DNA of 64,000 nucleotides from Acridotheres tristis (Eukaryota > Chordata > Aves > Passeriformes > Sturnidae). The notes beneath the pieces are model-generated. The model ran no database searches. It saw nothing but the letters and a program-made list of their open reading frames with translations, and was not told the DNA's origin. The position numbers and the translations under genes were made by a program. The stretch is from NCBI GenBank assembly GCA_037013685.1, contig CM072885.1:63529785-63593784 (forward strand), in the 5' to 3' direction. Shown piece by piece: positions 51,615-63,739 of this stretch (position 1 is its first letter; every line of letters begins with the position of its first letter).

Positions 51615-52596
51615 TAGAGAGATGTTCTTAGGGAAGAGGCACTGATTAATGTTAGTGCTGCATCACAATCCACAAGCTTTTCTACCAGCAGCTCCTTTTC
51701 GGAGGTTGTTTCAAGTAAGACAACTGTCAATTTTAACCTAGTATCTGTTTTTCATAAACTTTTTGTTGAGGTTGCTGCAGTGTGAAACCACATGTTTTCT
51801 TAACAATCAGGTTTTCTTCCATGCCAGTTATATTGCTTCCTTTGTAATAAGCCTGTAATTTCATTGCAGTGGCATTCATGAGCACATGCTGGATGCATTT
51901 TTAAGCCCTCTTTAATGTGAGAAGTGAACAGAGCTGGACTAGGAGTTAGGTTTGGATCACAGCCTTTTCTTTTCCATCTAATTTTAAACAGCTTTCTCAA
52001 CCACTGTCATGCTCTGGTCATGTTACTCATCCCCCTACTGCTGCCACAATGCACCACCGTTGTCTCTCATGTAGCCCTGATGCATTTTTATCCGTGTATT
52101 TTTATTTTGTCCGTGTGTAGGTGTGCCTCTCTTGGTTTAATAGGGATTTATTTACCTGTGTGTCCTTGGAGTAACTGAGAATTAGCAGAAGCTCCGTGGC
52201 TCTCTGCACTTTGATAATGCTGTGTTTTTATTTCTCTCAGAACTGGCAGCTATTGGGATGTTTATTAGGACTTCTAGGGCACTAAGAAAATACAAACCAC
52301 TGAAAACAAAATTATGCTGGAGTTACTTGCACAACCTTGCTATAAAGGATAGAGACAGATAAAAGAAGGGGCATAGAAGGTGTAACAAGGATGTTTTTTA
52401 AAGAAACATTGCCAGAGGTGTAAGCTGTTAGCCTAAGAAAAGGCTGAGTGAAGATATGCTAGCACTTCTTGTATGTATTAGTTAAAGGATTGATGCAAAG
52501 AGGTGTAACCAGTGTGTCTGCAGGTAAATCATTCTCCAGCCCCACTGCTGATAGAGCTTAAAGCAAGGCAAAGGAGCTGCAAGCTGGGCATAGGGA

Positions 52597-52982
52597 TGTG
52601 GACACACATTTAGAGAGCTAGGAAATTACAGCTTGGCAATTCCTTTCAGGCCTGGATTTCTCCTGTCTCTCAGCTCCATTCCCAGGCTGACAAGCTGACT
52701 GCAGCTTCAGTTAGGGAGGAAGTCTCCCAGAGTGATAACTTGGTGAAAAACAGAGTGGAATTCATAACAAAGATTAACACCTGGTGTCTTTGCCACGGGA
52801 CATCTGGACATGCTGTCCCAAGAGATGCTTGTCCCAATTGTCCAATGAGCTCCTGTCCTGTCCTAACTGCACATGACACACCTTAAATACAGGCTGTCCA
52901 TACAATAAATTGGCCTTTTTTCCCCAGAAGAGGTCCGTGTGTGTTGCTGTCTTTTCTCTCTCTTTGCAGCGTAGTAACTACA
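52597..52982 (+). mobile_element. solo LTR, class II (ERVK-like), copy 2
   Basis: This 386-bp element begins TGTGGA and ends ACTACA. A perfect 6-bp direct repeat, TAGGGA, flanks it (52591-52596 and 52983-52988), the duplication length expected of class II avian retroviral elements. AATAAA at 52904-52909 follows a TATA-like TTAAATA at 52883-52889. It aligns along its whole length with the copy at 15675-16016 and has about 44 bp more, so it represents the longer form. There are no gag, pol or env sequences. Confidence 0.92.
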
Positions 52983-53688
52983 TAGGGAAACCTTTCTAGG
53001 GTAGAGAAACACTAGGGAATTCCCTGAGAAGGTTAGAAAACCACTGGTGGTGGGAATCCTGGTGAACTTCTGCTAAGAATAGTTTAGATGTTCTTAATCC
53101 TATGGCAGGAAAAAATAATTAAATTATCTCCTGAATTGCCTTATTTTCTGTTCTAGGCAGAGAAAACTTGAGGCCGTAGTACTGATGTGCTTAATAAATT
53201 CTATTGCTTTAGCTCCTTTTGTTCTTCCTACTAAACCAAAAAATGCAAAATGTGCATTGTTTTTCAGTCATCTCTTCTAAACATAGCTTTTCCTTTCCTT
53301 CAATGTCAGGGGAAAAGAATTCTTTCATCAGAATCTTCCCTCATGAAATGGTTGTTTCTCTTGGCAGCTTTTCTTTGCAGTGATTCACTGATTCCCTTCA
53401 AGAAAAGACAGCTAGATAAAACTATGAGGATAACCAAAGCAGTGTAGGTAGGAAGAGAGTGAGAGCTAAAATGTCATGGAAAAGTAAAATCTGGCATAAT
53501 GAGCTCATGCATTTCTATGGTCCCCTTGATCATAACATTACAGCACCTTTCCTTTGAGTGTTGTTCTTTTTGGATCATGTGTGGCTGCATCCTCTGTGAG
53601 GGAAAGCAATATTCTGGACAGAATCCTTCATGAGAAGAGAACAAAAATCATGAGAGAGGACCATTTCTTCTATTCCAGATTAGACATG

Positions 53689-53860
53689 TATCATGGTTTA
53701 ACCCCAGTCTGCAACTAAAGTGCCATGTAGCTGCTTGCATAATAACAATATTGGTAATAAATAGTGAGAGAGGCGAATAATAAAGACAAGATGTGGACCA
53801 ACAGTGGGGAAAAAAAGCCTCTAAAAATGCAATTCCTCAACTATTTATTTAGTCTGCTTT
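53689..53860 (+). mobile_element. LTR fragment of an avian endogenous retrovirus
   Basis: The start 'catggtttaaccccagtctg', followed by a segment like 'ccatgtagctgcttgc', matches the 5' end of a bird LTR family I recognise. Similarity fades after roughly 170 bp. It is a partial, diverged copy with uncertain right boundary and no coding sequence. Confidence 0.5.
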
Positions 53861-56584
53861 CTGGGGTAGCTGCAGAGATATTTGTGATTGCCAACAGAAG
53901 GGAGGAGGTGGTGTGAGGGTACAAATCTTAAAGGAGGAAGAAAAGGATGGGAATCATCCTTACCTCCACAGTGACCACAAATAAGCTTAGAATGGTGCAT
54001 TAAAAATGAAAACTGATGTGTTAGACCACCCTTCTAATTGCTGGTTTTGTGAAATGGAAGGAAAACATAATCACACAGCCTCCAGGCCCTCAAATTCTAC
54101 TAAAAAAACAAAAAAAGAGACCACAACTAAATCTTCCTTTCCTCTATCCTTCAGATGTAATTCTGATAATGTTCTGATATTAAAATGCCGTCAGTTTTTA
54201 ATAATAAAAATAAATTATAACTTATTTATCTAGATCACTGCTAATTGCCATGTTTCTGCCCTCCCTATTCTGCCTGACACCAGGCAATACTGTGTGTGAT
54301 TTAGGCCCTTCCTTGTAGCACATCACCTGTTGTCCTGCACATCTCTTCCAGTGGCTGAGTGGATCTCTAATAGCTCAGAGATGTCACCAGGGTACTGCAT
54401 GAAACACGATGGCTTTAGCCAGACAGCAGCATGGCAAAAACTCAAAATAGTCAAGGAGTGAACAGGTATTTGTATTTCTGACCTCTGAAAAATGGCCTTA
54501 TTCTGTGTTATGATCACTGAAGAGATAAAATTATTGCTTATAAAGTTATACAATTGGAGCATTTCCCTCCTGCCACAAATACTTACCTAGATGTATGTAT
54601 ATATTAATTTACACAGATTCAGTCACATTGCTGGCTATTCATGTGCAGCTCTTGTTGTCTAGTCCCCCACTCTGATCCTCCCAGCTGACACTCAATAAAA
54701 TATAAGCATTGCATGATTTGGATTAAAATGCCAATTTCATTGTTGCCCATTCTGTTGGATAAAATTGAATAAATTTTCCCTTCCTGAAAAGCTTCTAGAT
54801 TTGTACCTACAGTGCTGTTCAATAAATTAATAGTGAGGCTGTACCCAGTTACTAACAGGATCGTATTTTTCAAGACATGCATTTGATTTCCAGACTGAGT
54901 TTTTCTTCCACAACTGATAAGAAGACTTTTTTTATCATTCTCACTGCCTGCTCAAACTGCATGCTACTAAAGTGAGATATTTTACAGGCATCTCCTACAT
55001 TATAACTATCTTTAAGCTACTTTAGTCAACAGCCCTGAGAGAAATAAAATTAACTTTGCCATAAGCCTATAGTGATCACATTAATAATATTTATCTCCTT
55101 AATTATTTATTAATTGGAATGCATATTAACCATAATAATGGCATTATTTTTGTCTGGATCGACATCACACTCATAAATTTGGGATTACCTGGATTATCCA
55201 TTTACTTCTAAAAATGTTCTTACATTTCTTCAGGTCCTCTGAAAATTGCCATTGTTTTCCAACAGACTGAAAAAATTATATATATCCCCCTATTATTTCT
55301 GCTGACATAACTAGTTACAAATTACACAGAATTGCAAATATCTAATTACAAACCTTAGTACCAACTCATTAATGTCATCCTGAATTATTCTTGATATGGA
55401 AATATTTAATATTCTCAGCTATACCAAACATTTTTGTCGTCCCAGATACACAACAGGAGTTCTTATTGATCTCTTCTTAATTAACTCTGATGGAGGCCAA
55501 GATTTCCCTTAGTACTGAATCACTACCAGAATTCCTGCAGCTTTGGTTTACTCAGGAAATTATTGCATTCCTTTTATTTCTATCAATATTGGCAATAGCT
55601 TGTTCTTTGTAGCTGTTTTTTCGTGCTTAAATGCCTACATTCTCAACCTCTGGCTTATATTCATTATAATTGGTTTTTTTTATACAATCCCAACTTTAAG
55701 TCTGCTTAGTTTTCTAATTAATATGATATTCTTTCTGAAAAAAAAGAGGCAGTTTTTTCATACTGTATTCATGAGCAATACTCTTACTTAGCATTCCTAG
55801 TTTATTGCACTTTTATTTTCTTTTTACAGTATTGCAAATCGTTTTCCTCTGGAGGAACTGGCTTATTTTAAAGTTAGAAATAGTGCTTTGGGTGTTAATC
55901 ATACTTGCAGCAAACAGTGTAAACTGTGATGATTTCTTGTACAAAAGTCACACTGGTTTTTTTTTTTTTTAGGTTTGTGATTTCTATGCTAAGATAGTTC
56001 TTGATGCATCTGCCTGTGCCATGCACAGCATTTTGTGTTAGTGAGAAATCTTTTGCCTCCCAACACTTTGTAGGTAGCTCTGTGTCTCCTCTGCAGTGCC
56101 CACGTCTGCTACTCAGAATTTACTCACTCGTGGTGTGCTCATTTTCACCCCCTCCCCGTTTTGTTACGTGCAGGTGCAATTGTTTGAGGATTTTTTTTTG
56201 GTTCAGTAGGTTGTAGCAGACACCAACTAGCAAACCACGTCATATTTATAGGATACAGCATTTATTTCATAAGCATTTGGCAAAATGTGCCTCTTGAGGT
56301 GTCGGGAGCAGTGTAATTTTTACAGAAATTGCCAGTTCTGTTTCTTTTTTTTCCCCAAGCTGCTCGACTGTAAACACCTCAGAGCAATTTTAGCAGAGCA
56401 GGAGTTGGACTCAGCACAGCAGGTTGCTGCAGCCCCCTGGGCCATCCTGTGTGTGTCCCAAGTGCACAGTGTTCATGCACTAAGGCAGAAATTTCTTCTA
56501 TTCTTGTGCCCTGATGTCAGTGTGAGTCCAGGGTGATGGAAACCTCCAAGACCCAGAGTTAGTTGGATTTATCTGTGATGGCAG

Positions 56585-56965
56585 TGATGCCTAAAGAGGC
56601 TGCCTGGAACAGAGGCTAGGCAGAGTTAAAGCAATAAAGCAGGTATTTATTAAAAGGCCTTCAAAGGATCCACCTTGGGTGCACAAGGGCCTGGCCAAAG
56701 ATACACCCGAGGTGGATGGCAGGTCACAACTTTTCACACTTTTATAAGTTTTGTTCCATTTCCATTTTGGGGTTAATTGTCCAATTACAGCTCCAGGTTC
56801 TGCAGTCCCATCCTCCCAGATTGCTCTCCTCATTTGCTGCTGTTTAGACTTTTTGGGCCTGAAGCTGCAATGGTGTCCTTGGTTCTCAGGCTGGAAAAGG
56901 ATTGTTTTGTCTGACTAAACTGTGGGGAGAGCTTGCTAACACTTTACATGGAGTTCAGAGTTACA
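56585..56965 (-). mobile_element. solo LTR of an avian endogenous retrovirus, minus orientation
   Basis: On the minus strand a TATA box TATAAAA (56740-56746) stands about 90 bp upstream of AATAAA (56646-56651), as in an LTR promoter and polyadenylation layout. The sequence resembles a bird LTR family I recognise, including + strand 'aggtatttattaaaaggcc' and 'ggttaattgtccaattacag'. The end near 56585 reads as CA on the minus strand. The right boundary is approximate and I could not identify a target duplication. No internal genes are present. Confidence 0.65.
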
Positions 56966-57731
56966 TACTAGTGCAGTACAGAATCTGGAAAATGTGAAAG
57001 CTAAACCTTCAGGTGTCAGCAGGACTGGTAGCACCTGCTCACCTTGGGGGTGACACCTGGACAGTCCCTGCTGCAGCTGCTGCTGTTGGATCAAGGTGAA
57101 GAGAAGAGGACTTGGGGCTCACCCTGTCTGGGAAACACCAAGGAGAGCTGCCAGTCAGATCAAACCTCATCACTTCTCACTCCCTGTCCTAGGAAAACAT
57201 GAATAATAATCCCATGAAAGGCTCTGATTCTAATGAAAAGACATTTTTTGAAGTGTTTCCAACCATCTCAGTTGCTTGACCCACTTTCTGAGTGACTGCA
57301 CCCTCTAATGGGGTAAAACAGATTGACTTGCAAAGCAGCCAGTTTATTTTTCTGTTGTTTATTCCTTTCTAGCCCTTACACGTATAATACAATAGCTTGT
57401 TCTCGTGCCAGTAAAACAAGCACAGTTCTGCTGGATATAGATTAGAGGGGACATATGAATATTCAGTAAAGACTCTATATGATTCATCTCTACTCTGGGT
57501 TAATGAAAAGCATGTAAACAGCTTTATATATCCATGGTGAAATGAAAAAGGAATTTTAATCATAGAAAGGAGAATTTATTTCACTTCTAAACCCAGAAAA
57601 AAGTATGATTTTTTTTCTCCTACTGTGCAAAGCCATTTCATTTTGCCAAAGCTTTGTGGGAAAGTGAACATTTGAACAGTGAAAGGAGATGAAACAGACA
57701 CTTAATCATGATGTTGTATCTTACCCAATAG

Positions 57732-57762
57732 GTAATTTTCTAATGGACCAAGAAAGCCAACG
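57732..57762 (+). other. SHISAL1: predicted 5' UTR part of SHISAL1 exon 2
   Basis: An AG at 57730-57731 follows a pyrimidine-rich run and a branch-point-like TTAAT at 57702-57706. It is the most plausible acceptor upstream of the start codon. An in-frame TAA at 57733-57735 excludes an N-terminal extension within this exon. A short upstream ORF lies inside it. The acceptor is only moderately strong, and a different 5' boundary is possible. Confidence 0.5.
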
Positions 57763-57766
57763 ATGA
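57743..57766 (+). other. seven-codon upstream ORF overlapping the SHISAL1 start codon
   Basis: ATG at 57743 opens a seven-codon frame (MDQESQR) that ends with TGA at 57764-57766. That stop overlaps the SHISAL1 ATG (57763-57765) in the four-base arrangement ATGA. It lies in the predicted 5' UTR if the exon begins at 57732 or further upstream. Such overlaps can allow or limit reinitiation; any effect here is inferred. Confidence 0.45.
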
Positions 57767-57829
57767 CAAGTTGTGGTCAACAGCCCTTGAATGTGCTGAT
57801 GGTTCTGCTCTCATTACTCTTGTCAGCAG
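57763..57829 (+). CDS. SHISAL1: SHISAL1 first coding exon: start codon and signal peptide
   Basis: This exon encodes residues 1-22 and the first base of codon 23 of Shisa-like 1, a small single-pass membrane protein related to the Shisa family. The peptide starts MTSCGQQPLN and continues with a Leu/Val-rich hydrophobic stretch (about residues 11-20), typical of a signal peptide. The start has A at -3, and an in-frame TAA 30 bases upstream supports it. The exon ends in CAG|GTAACT, a good donor, leaving a phase-1 intron. Joining to the exon at 63768 keeps frame and restores a valine codon across the junction. The gene is identified by strong resemblance, from memory, to vertebrate SHISAL1 (KIAA1644), mainly through the next exon. 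Shisa proteins are known as regulators of receptor maturation or signalling, but the role of SHISAL1 itself is poorly defined. Confidence 0.9.
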
Positions 57830-57949
57830 GTAACTTTTATAATTTATCTCGTATTGATGTGTGCTACAGCGAAAAAATAATTGCAATTTAATACTGAGTT
57901 CCTACAAAGCAAACGAGACCAAATGATTGTTAATTGCATAATAAATAAA

Positions 57950-58012
57950 TCATAGACTCATAGAATGGTTATGGATGAAAAGGACCTACAAGGTCATCTA
58001 GTTCTAATACAA
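57950..58012 (-). mobile_element. CR1 LINE 3' tail, inverted
   Basis: The + strand reads 'catagactcatagaatgg', then 'aaggacctacaaggtcatct'. This is the reverse complement of the CR1 3' terminus with its short terminal octamer repeats. Only the extreme 3' end is recognisable, so it is a strongly 5'-truncated or diverged copy in minus orientation. Confidence 0.8.
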
Positions 58013-61000
58013 ATGAAGCCTCTTTGTATTTAAGAACTGGAAACTGGAATTTGAAATGGAATGAAAAATTCACTTTAAGAACAAAGGCTGGAAAGTTGAA
58101 AGAGTCGCTTTATTTCTTTGGATATGCTATTTTTTCAGCTCACCTAAAAGAAAAGAATAATTTCTATACCACCATAAAACACATCCATTTTGCTAAATAA
58201 CCATCCACTGGAAGCAGAGCAAGTCGGGCTCTGGTTGTGTTTTTTTCTGTGTGCACACCAGGGATTGTAAAGCACCTGAAGGATTAAACTTGGAATGTGT
58301 GTAATTTTCCTGAATCTAAAGAATTGACTGGACCAGAGATGTTTCTCCTGATGCTTGGTAGTTCTGCTCTAGATGTTTGCTGTTAGCACACAGGAAGGGT
58401 TTGTGTGGAAATGTGCCAGTTGTTAGACTGAGAGTGGAGTGCTCTGATTATTGGTTGTATTTGTTCATCCGAAGTCATTTATGGCATTAGGGTTTTTGAA
58501 ATCATGAGTGAGTATTTAAAATAAAATTTTTAAAAGTTCTTAGTCCAAATAGGTTTAGTCTTACAGGCTTTTAGTTCAACATCTTTTATCCTCCATTCTT
58601 GAGGCAGTTTTTAATACAAAAAGACTTTTTCTTTTAATCACTGCTCCTTATTCTGTTGTAGTACATCACATCCCCAACCACCAGAGTTAAAACTTTCCTA
58701 GGTGCCATGTTTCTTAAAGTATCCTTGTGCTCCAGTCAAAATTGTTAATACTGAGTCTTTGTCTTTAATATTCATAATATATTAATATTCATATCCTCGC
58801 CAGTCAGTTCAAGCATGTATTTTGTTGCCCACAGTCTCATTGCTTGTTTGCAGTGTTCAAGTTGATTCTTGCTAATGATAGTTCATTATTTACCTCTGAC
58901 ACAGCCCTTTTGCTAACAATGTTCTAATATTATCAATCAGAGCACTCCTCTGCTCGGGTCAAATCATTGTTTTCCTTTAGAGCCCTTCCCCTGAAATCCC
59001 CACGTTTGGTGCTGCATTCCTAATTATGGAGGTGTCCTCCTCCTGTGATGGACTGGGATCCAGGCACAGGGGCTGGAGCTGCTTCTTTTTCTTCTCTGGG
59101 CTAAAGAAATTTCGAAGATCTACCTCCCTGGTGTAGCAGTGAACTCAGTTATCAAGAAGTCTTCAATGAAGTGGTCAAACATCACAAAGCTGTTCCAGCT
59201 GCCCCAGTCTCTTCCGTCCATTTTTAAGTTTTTATACCTTTGCCACTCCTTATAAGGGACTTGTGCTAGAGCTGTCCCGAGGTCCCACTCTTCCAACCCA
59301 TTTCCTCAAGATGATACAAATACCTGTGTTGGAGTTGGGTGGGTCACTGTGCGTGCAGGCAGCTCTATTCAGCCACTGGTGTATTCCCTCAAACCCTTAT
59401 TCCCTCTAACCTAGACACATTGTTTTCTCTCTTAAAAGTGAAGTGCAGTGTTTTTATTTGAAACCAATTGCACACAGCTTTTCTTTCTTACATTAATTTA
59501 TCTGTTACCCTTGATAACTACTGGGTTTGTAAATGTGTTTCTTATCATTTTGTTGCTGCTTGGCTATTGCTGTTTTATTATCTGATGTCCTCTATTAGCA
59601 TGTAGAGTCCGGGCTTATTTGAAATCATAACAAGTCTTTCATGCCAGCCAAACTCTGTTCCCTCCTTGTGGAATTTTGCCACTATCCTCTGTAGGAAGGG
59701 GTTTAGGTCATTGGTGACTCACAACACACTTTACAGAAGGAAATCTATTATTATTTTTCAGCCAGTCAATGTATATTTTTTTTGTCCAAGACAGATTAGT
59801 TTCCATAAAGGAAAACTACTGGCTTTATGCAGTGAAGGATGGGGGGTTAAAAGAAAGGATGCTACTCTCACTGGAATGATATGAACCTCATTTTTAACCT
59901 GGGCTGAAATGAAAATCTAATGGCAAGACTCCTTTGGGTGCCCTAGATTTACAGATTTACATCTCTAAGATCTTGCTTTACTTCCAAGTCTTTGGTATTT
60001 TAAAATCAACAATCTCAGTAATCAATTTCTGGGTTGAGAATATGAAACTTGAGGTATTTTATTTCAGTGCAAGCAAGATCACAGTGATGTTTTAGGGGTT
60101 GTGAGCACTTACTGGTTTTACTGGGCACACAAGGAATGCATAATAAAGGGAGGAGCAGCATGCAGTCATGTTGGAGGAGACTTTCTGACCACTAACTCTT
60201 AGATTGGCTTTGCAAATGTTGATGCTTACTCATTTAAAGGATTGAAACACATTTATAAAATCAGTGCTGACAGCAAGGCTTATATTAACAAGCAAAAATC
60301 GTCAGATTATTTGCACATTACAGCATTTTTTCTTTGAAGTAGGAAATTAACATCCACACGGCAAGTTAACATGTGGTAAAATGCATACATATGAATATTT
60401 CTGTGGTTCCATATGGAAAACTTATAAACACCAGCCATTCAGAGAGTCTTGGGGCTTTAAAAATTTAGTATCTAAATTAAAAATGTACATTAGGCAGATC
60501 TCTAGCTGTGACCAGATAGAGAAGTAACAGTTTGATGTTTGCTGGCTGTGTTTTTAAGGTAAAGTAGGTAAGTCTTGTGATGATGAAGCATGACAGACTA
60601 TTCTCTTGAAATCTTCTGGAACAGAGAGAGTAGCATCTGCATCAACTGTTCAATAACTGGTTTCAAAAATAGCATGAGAATTTGCACTTGCAGTTCCACT
60701 TCAGACACAGCTGCACCTTTGAACAGACAATTTAAGGCCTTTACAGGTACAGCACTTTTATCTGAAGTATTTCTATAGAAATAAGGTCCTTTAAACCTGG
60801 GGATTTAAGCAAAGTTATTTTCAGGAAAAAAAATACTTGGAAGAAAACAAATCCTGCTTTGTTTATTGGCTCTCTGATCCACAGAGAAGCAGAGACAGCA
60901 GCTGAAATGACTCAGATTACAATAAATTGAGAAAGTGTTTTCCATGTATGCTAGGTCTGGCTGGGATGGGGTCAAGGCTGTGTTTTAGGCAGGTGACCAA

Positions 61001-61664
61001 AGCAGTGCTGGTATCACAGCACTGTTGTGGCACTGCTGATCCAGACTGGCCAAGGTGGTTTCCTTACCACAGGATGGATGCTCAGCAATAAAACGGGGGT
61101 GGGAGTTTATCCAAAAATTGCTCAGGGATTGGCTGGACATCAGTCTGCTGGTAGTGAGTGATTGCTTCAGCATCACTTGTGCTTTGTGTTTTGTTGTTGG
61201 TGATGTTGTGGGGTTATTCCTTATTTATTCTACAGTGTTTATCTCAACCCATGATTTTTCTCTTTGCCTTTCTGATTCCCTGGCCCATCCAGTGGCAGGG
61301 AGAAGTGAGCAAGCAGCTGTGTGGTGTTCAGCTCCCAGCAGGGGTAACCCACCACACACTGGCTGCTGAGTTCAGAATGGGATTCAGTCATCACATCATG
61401 CATTGCTTTAATCACCAACACATTTTGCTATTTAAGGATTTGCTTAGGACTGTTCTATTGCAGATGTCCCTCCTCCTAGGACCTGGTGTTATCTTAACTC
61501 TCCCTTCCTTCTGTAACCATGCTTTTCTCAGTTTTCATTCTCAGAGAAGGTTGGGGACTCTTTTCTTTCTAAGAGAGAGCAATGGAGCTGTGTAGGGTTC
61601 AGGGGACACTTCCACCTGTGCAGTTAAACAAAACACTTGGCAGTGATGAGCAGCCTTAACCTCT

Positions 61665-61920
61665 GAGTGGCAGTGACAGGACCAGAGGCCATGGGCACAA
61701 GCTGCAACCCAGAAGGCTCCCTCCAAACATCAAGAAACTATTTTTCGTTGTGAAGGGGACTGAGCACTGCCATAGGTTAATTGTGGAGGATGTGGAGTCT
61801 CCATCCTTGGAGATACTCAAAAGCCATTTAGACACAGTTCTGGGCAACAGGTGGTCCTGCCCAAGCAGAGGGTTTGAATGAGATGACCTCCAGAGGTCCC
61901 TTCCAGCTGCAAATATTGAG
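61665..61920 (+). mobile_element. CR1 LINE 3' end
   Basis: The order 'ggaccagaggccatgggca', 'ggagtctccatccttggag', 'gttctgggcaacaggtgg' and 'gatgacctccagaggtccc' is the standard CR1 3' region in + orientation. It is 5' truncated and has no intact ORF. It is a different subfamily or age from the copy at 31690, judging by the wording of the shared segments. Confidence 0.9.
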
Positions 61921-62304
61921 GTTTTTCACAACATCATCTATCCTGGCACACTTATTATTGCTGTGTTAATTAAGGAGGAGTGCAGCAAAGTACTTGTTCA
62001 AACAAACTCATTCCCATGCAGTTACATGCTGTGTGGATTTTGTGACAGAATTTGAACATGCAGATTTGTTACAAGAGGTACAGAGGGTGTTGAAAACCTG
62101 AGTCTAAAAGTTTCTGCACTGATTATAGCATCCTCACATTTGGAACACACGGTTTTTTTCCTCAGGTAGGGCAAAAACAGGTAGGTAATTAGTTTTCTCA
62201 ATATCTGTAATCCTTTAGAAATGGCTTTCTTCCACCACTTTCAGTTCCTGACTGAATTAATCTACAAAAATTATTTCTTCTTTCGTGCAAGTAATGATGC
62301 CAGG

Positions 62305-62322
62305 TATGTATGTACATACATA
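62305..62322. repeat. 18-bp perfect palindrome
   Basis: The sequence from 62305 to 62322, centred on GTAC, equals its own reverse complement. It is followed directly by a 10-bp A/T palindrome (62321-62330). It may be a remnant of a GTAT/ATAC microsatellite. No function can be assigned. Confidence 0.85.
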
Positions 62323-63739
62323 AATATTTAGAGTGGGCTTTCTTGACTCAGACTGCAGTACAGGATTACCTTGTTGTCAATTTAGCACTCTTTTTTTGTT
62401 CTAGGCTCCCACTCCTTACACACAAATAAAGAAGTGATCTCCACTGTCACAATCCTTTAAAATCTGTCTTGAAATTAATATATTTTATAAAATTGACAAG
62501 CAAGTGTTAGGAATAGGCATTTTTTTTTAGCCAAGTAGGAAAAAAATGAGGATTAGACAGATAAGGTGCACAGATGCAGTTGCAGATCAAGAGGGGCTCT
62601 GTGCAGAGGGGTACAGTGCAGTTCAGCTAAATCCATGCAAGTCATTATGTATAACCTCTTGTACTGGTAAACTGACAGAAAACTTATGCACCAAATTACA
62701 AGGGTTGATTCTGTTGGTCCAGAGTGAATCTATCATTTATTAATTGGTATAACCTTATGAAGTGCTGCTGCCCAGAGCATTGTTGAGCTTCAGTTCTCCA
62801 AAGGAAAAACATTGCACTGCTAAGAGGATTCAGACTCGGCTTCCACGTTTCACTTTCCTCAGAGCTTAAGGGCTGTCTGTGGGTACATGTACTCTTAAAT
62901 GAAGCTGTAATGCCTATCATAACCATGTGGAACCAAATATTGACTCCTAAAAGTCTTTCAGGAAGCTGCATATGGTTGCTTGCGAGCATTTTGGAAGGGA
63001 TTTCTATCCTGCCCCTCTGCACAATGGAAAAGCTCAGGGAAACTAAGATGATAAAAGGGAATCTATGGACAGCTTCTTTTTTCCTCCTAGTAAAAGTGAT
63101 GGTGAAATCAATGTGACATACGACTGTAAAACAGAAAAAATGTTCTCAGAGCTGTAATAAACACTTGACATGAGAACTTGTTAAAGAAGAAATGTAAGAG
63201 CTCCCAGGAACACCGGTATTTTATTAGTTCTGTCTATTTGCAAATTGAGTTGTTTGGATTTGTTATGTGGTTGGTAATGAGTGTTTCTGATAGAATATTC
63301 CTTATCAAAGATTGACCTTTAGAGAAGAAGAAAATAAATCAGGAACAGTCAACCAAGTACCATCAAACTTTTATTGCAGTTTCTACATAGACTTTTTGTT
63401 TTTATTAAGTTGACCCAGGAGAATCAAACATTAACATTGTTGTGTGTTATGGATATCCCTGCACTTAAAACAGCAGTATGAAAACATTTCCCTAAATACT
63501 TTTGTGCCTCTAAATGTTGAGGGCATTTCTTTCCTTCCCTTAAAACAAACAATGGTAATCAGAAACACGGAAGCAACAAGATGCAAAAATACAACAGAAG
63601 TCTGAACCTTGTTACTTTTAAGTACTAAATGTTAAAACATTGAAAGTTCTGAACTACTAATGTTTTTCGGAAATCAACCACCAGTTGTGTTTAGCTTTGA
63701 GAAATGCGAGTTGATAATGCAGATAACAGAAGTGACTGA

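Larger units (their letters stand above)
43166..52590 (+). other. putative SHISAL1 intron 1, third part
   Basis: No supported exon. It includes a T/G-rich low-complexity tract at 46378-46475, an A/T-rich block at 50806-50935 and a perfect 11-bp inverted repeat at 51587-51614. Open frames here (for example 43060-43560 and 46201-46674 on the minus strand) lack domains or show low-complexity composition. Confidence 0.5.
52989..57731 (+). other. putative SHISAL1 intron 1, last part
   Basis: No supported exon before 57732. It holds two LTR remnants, listed separately (53689-53860 and 56585-56965). The section at 54.9-55.5 kb is very A/T-rich and shows no recognised repeat. The intron would end at the AG at 57730-57731. 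Confidence 0.5.

Noticed and set aside
59270..59310. Possible CR1-like tail ('gaggtcccactcttccaacc')
   Set aside because: Only a short and imperfect match, without the preceding CR1 sequence or the terminal octamer repeats.
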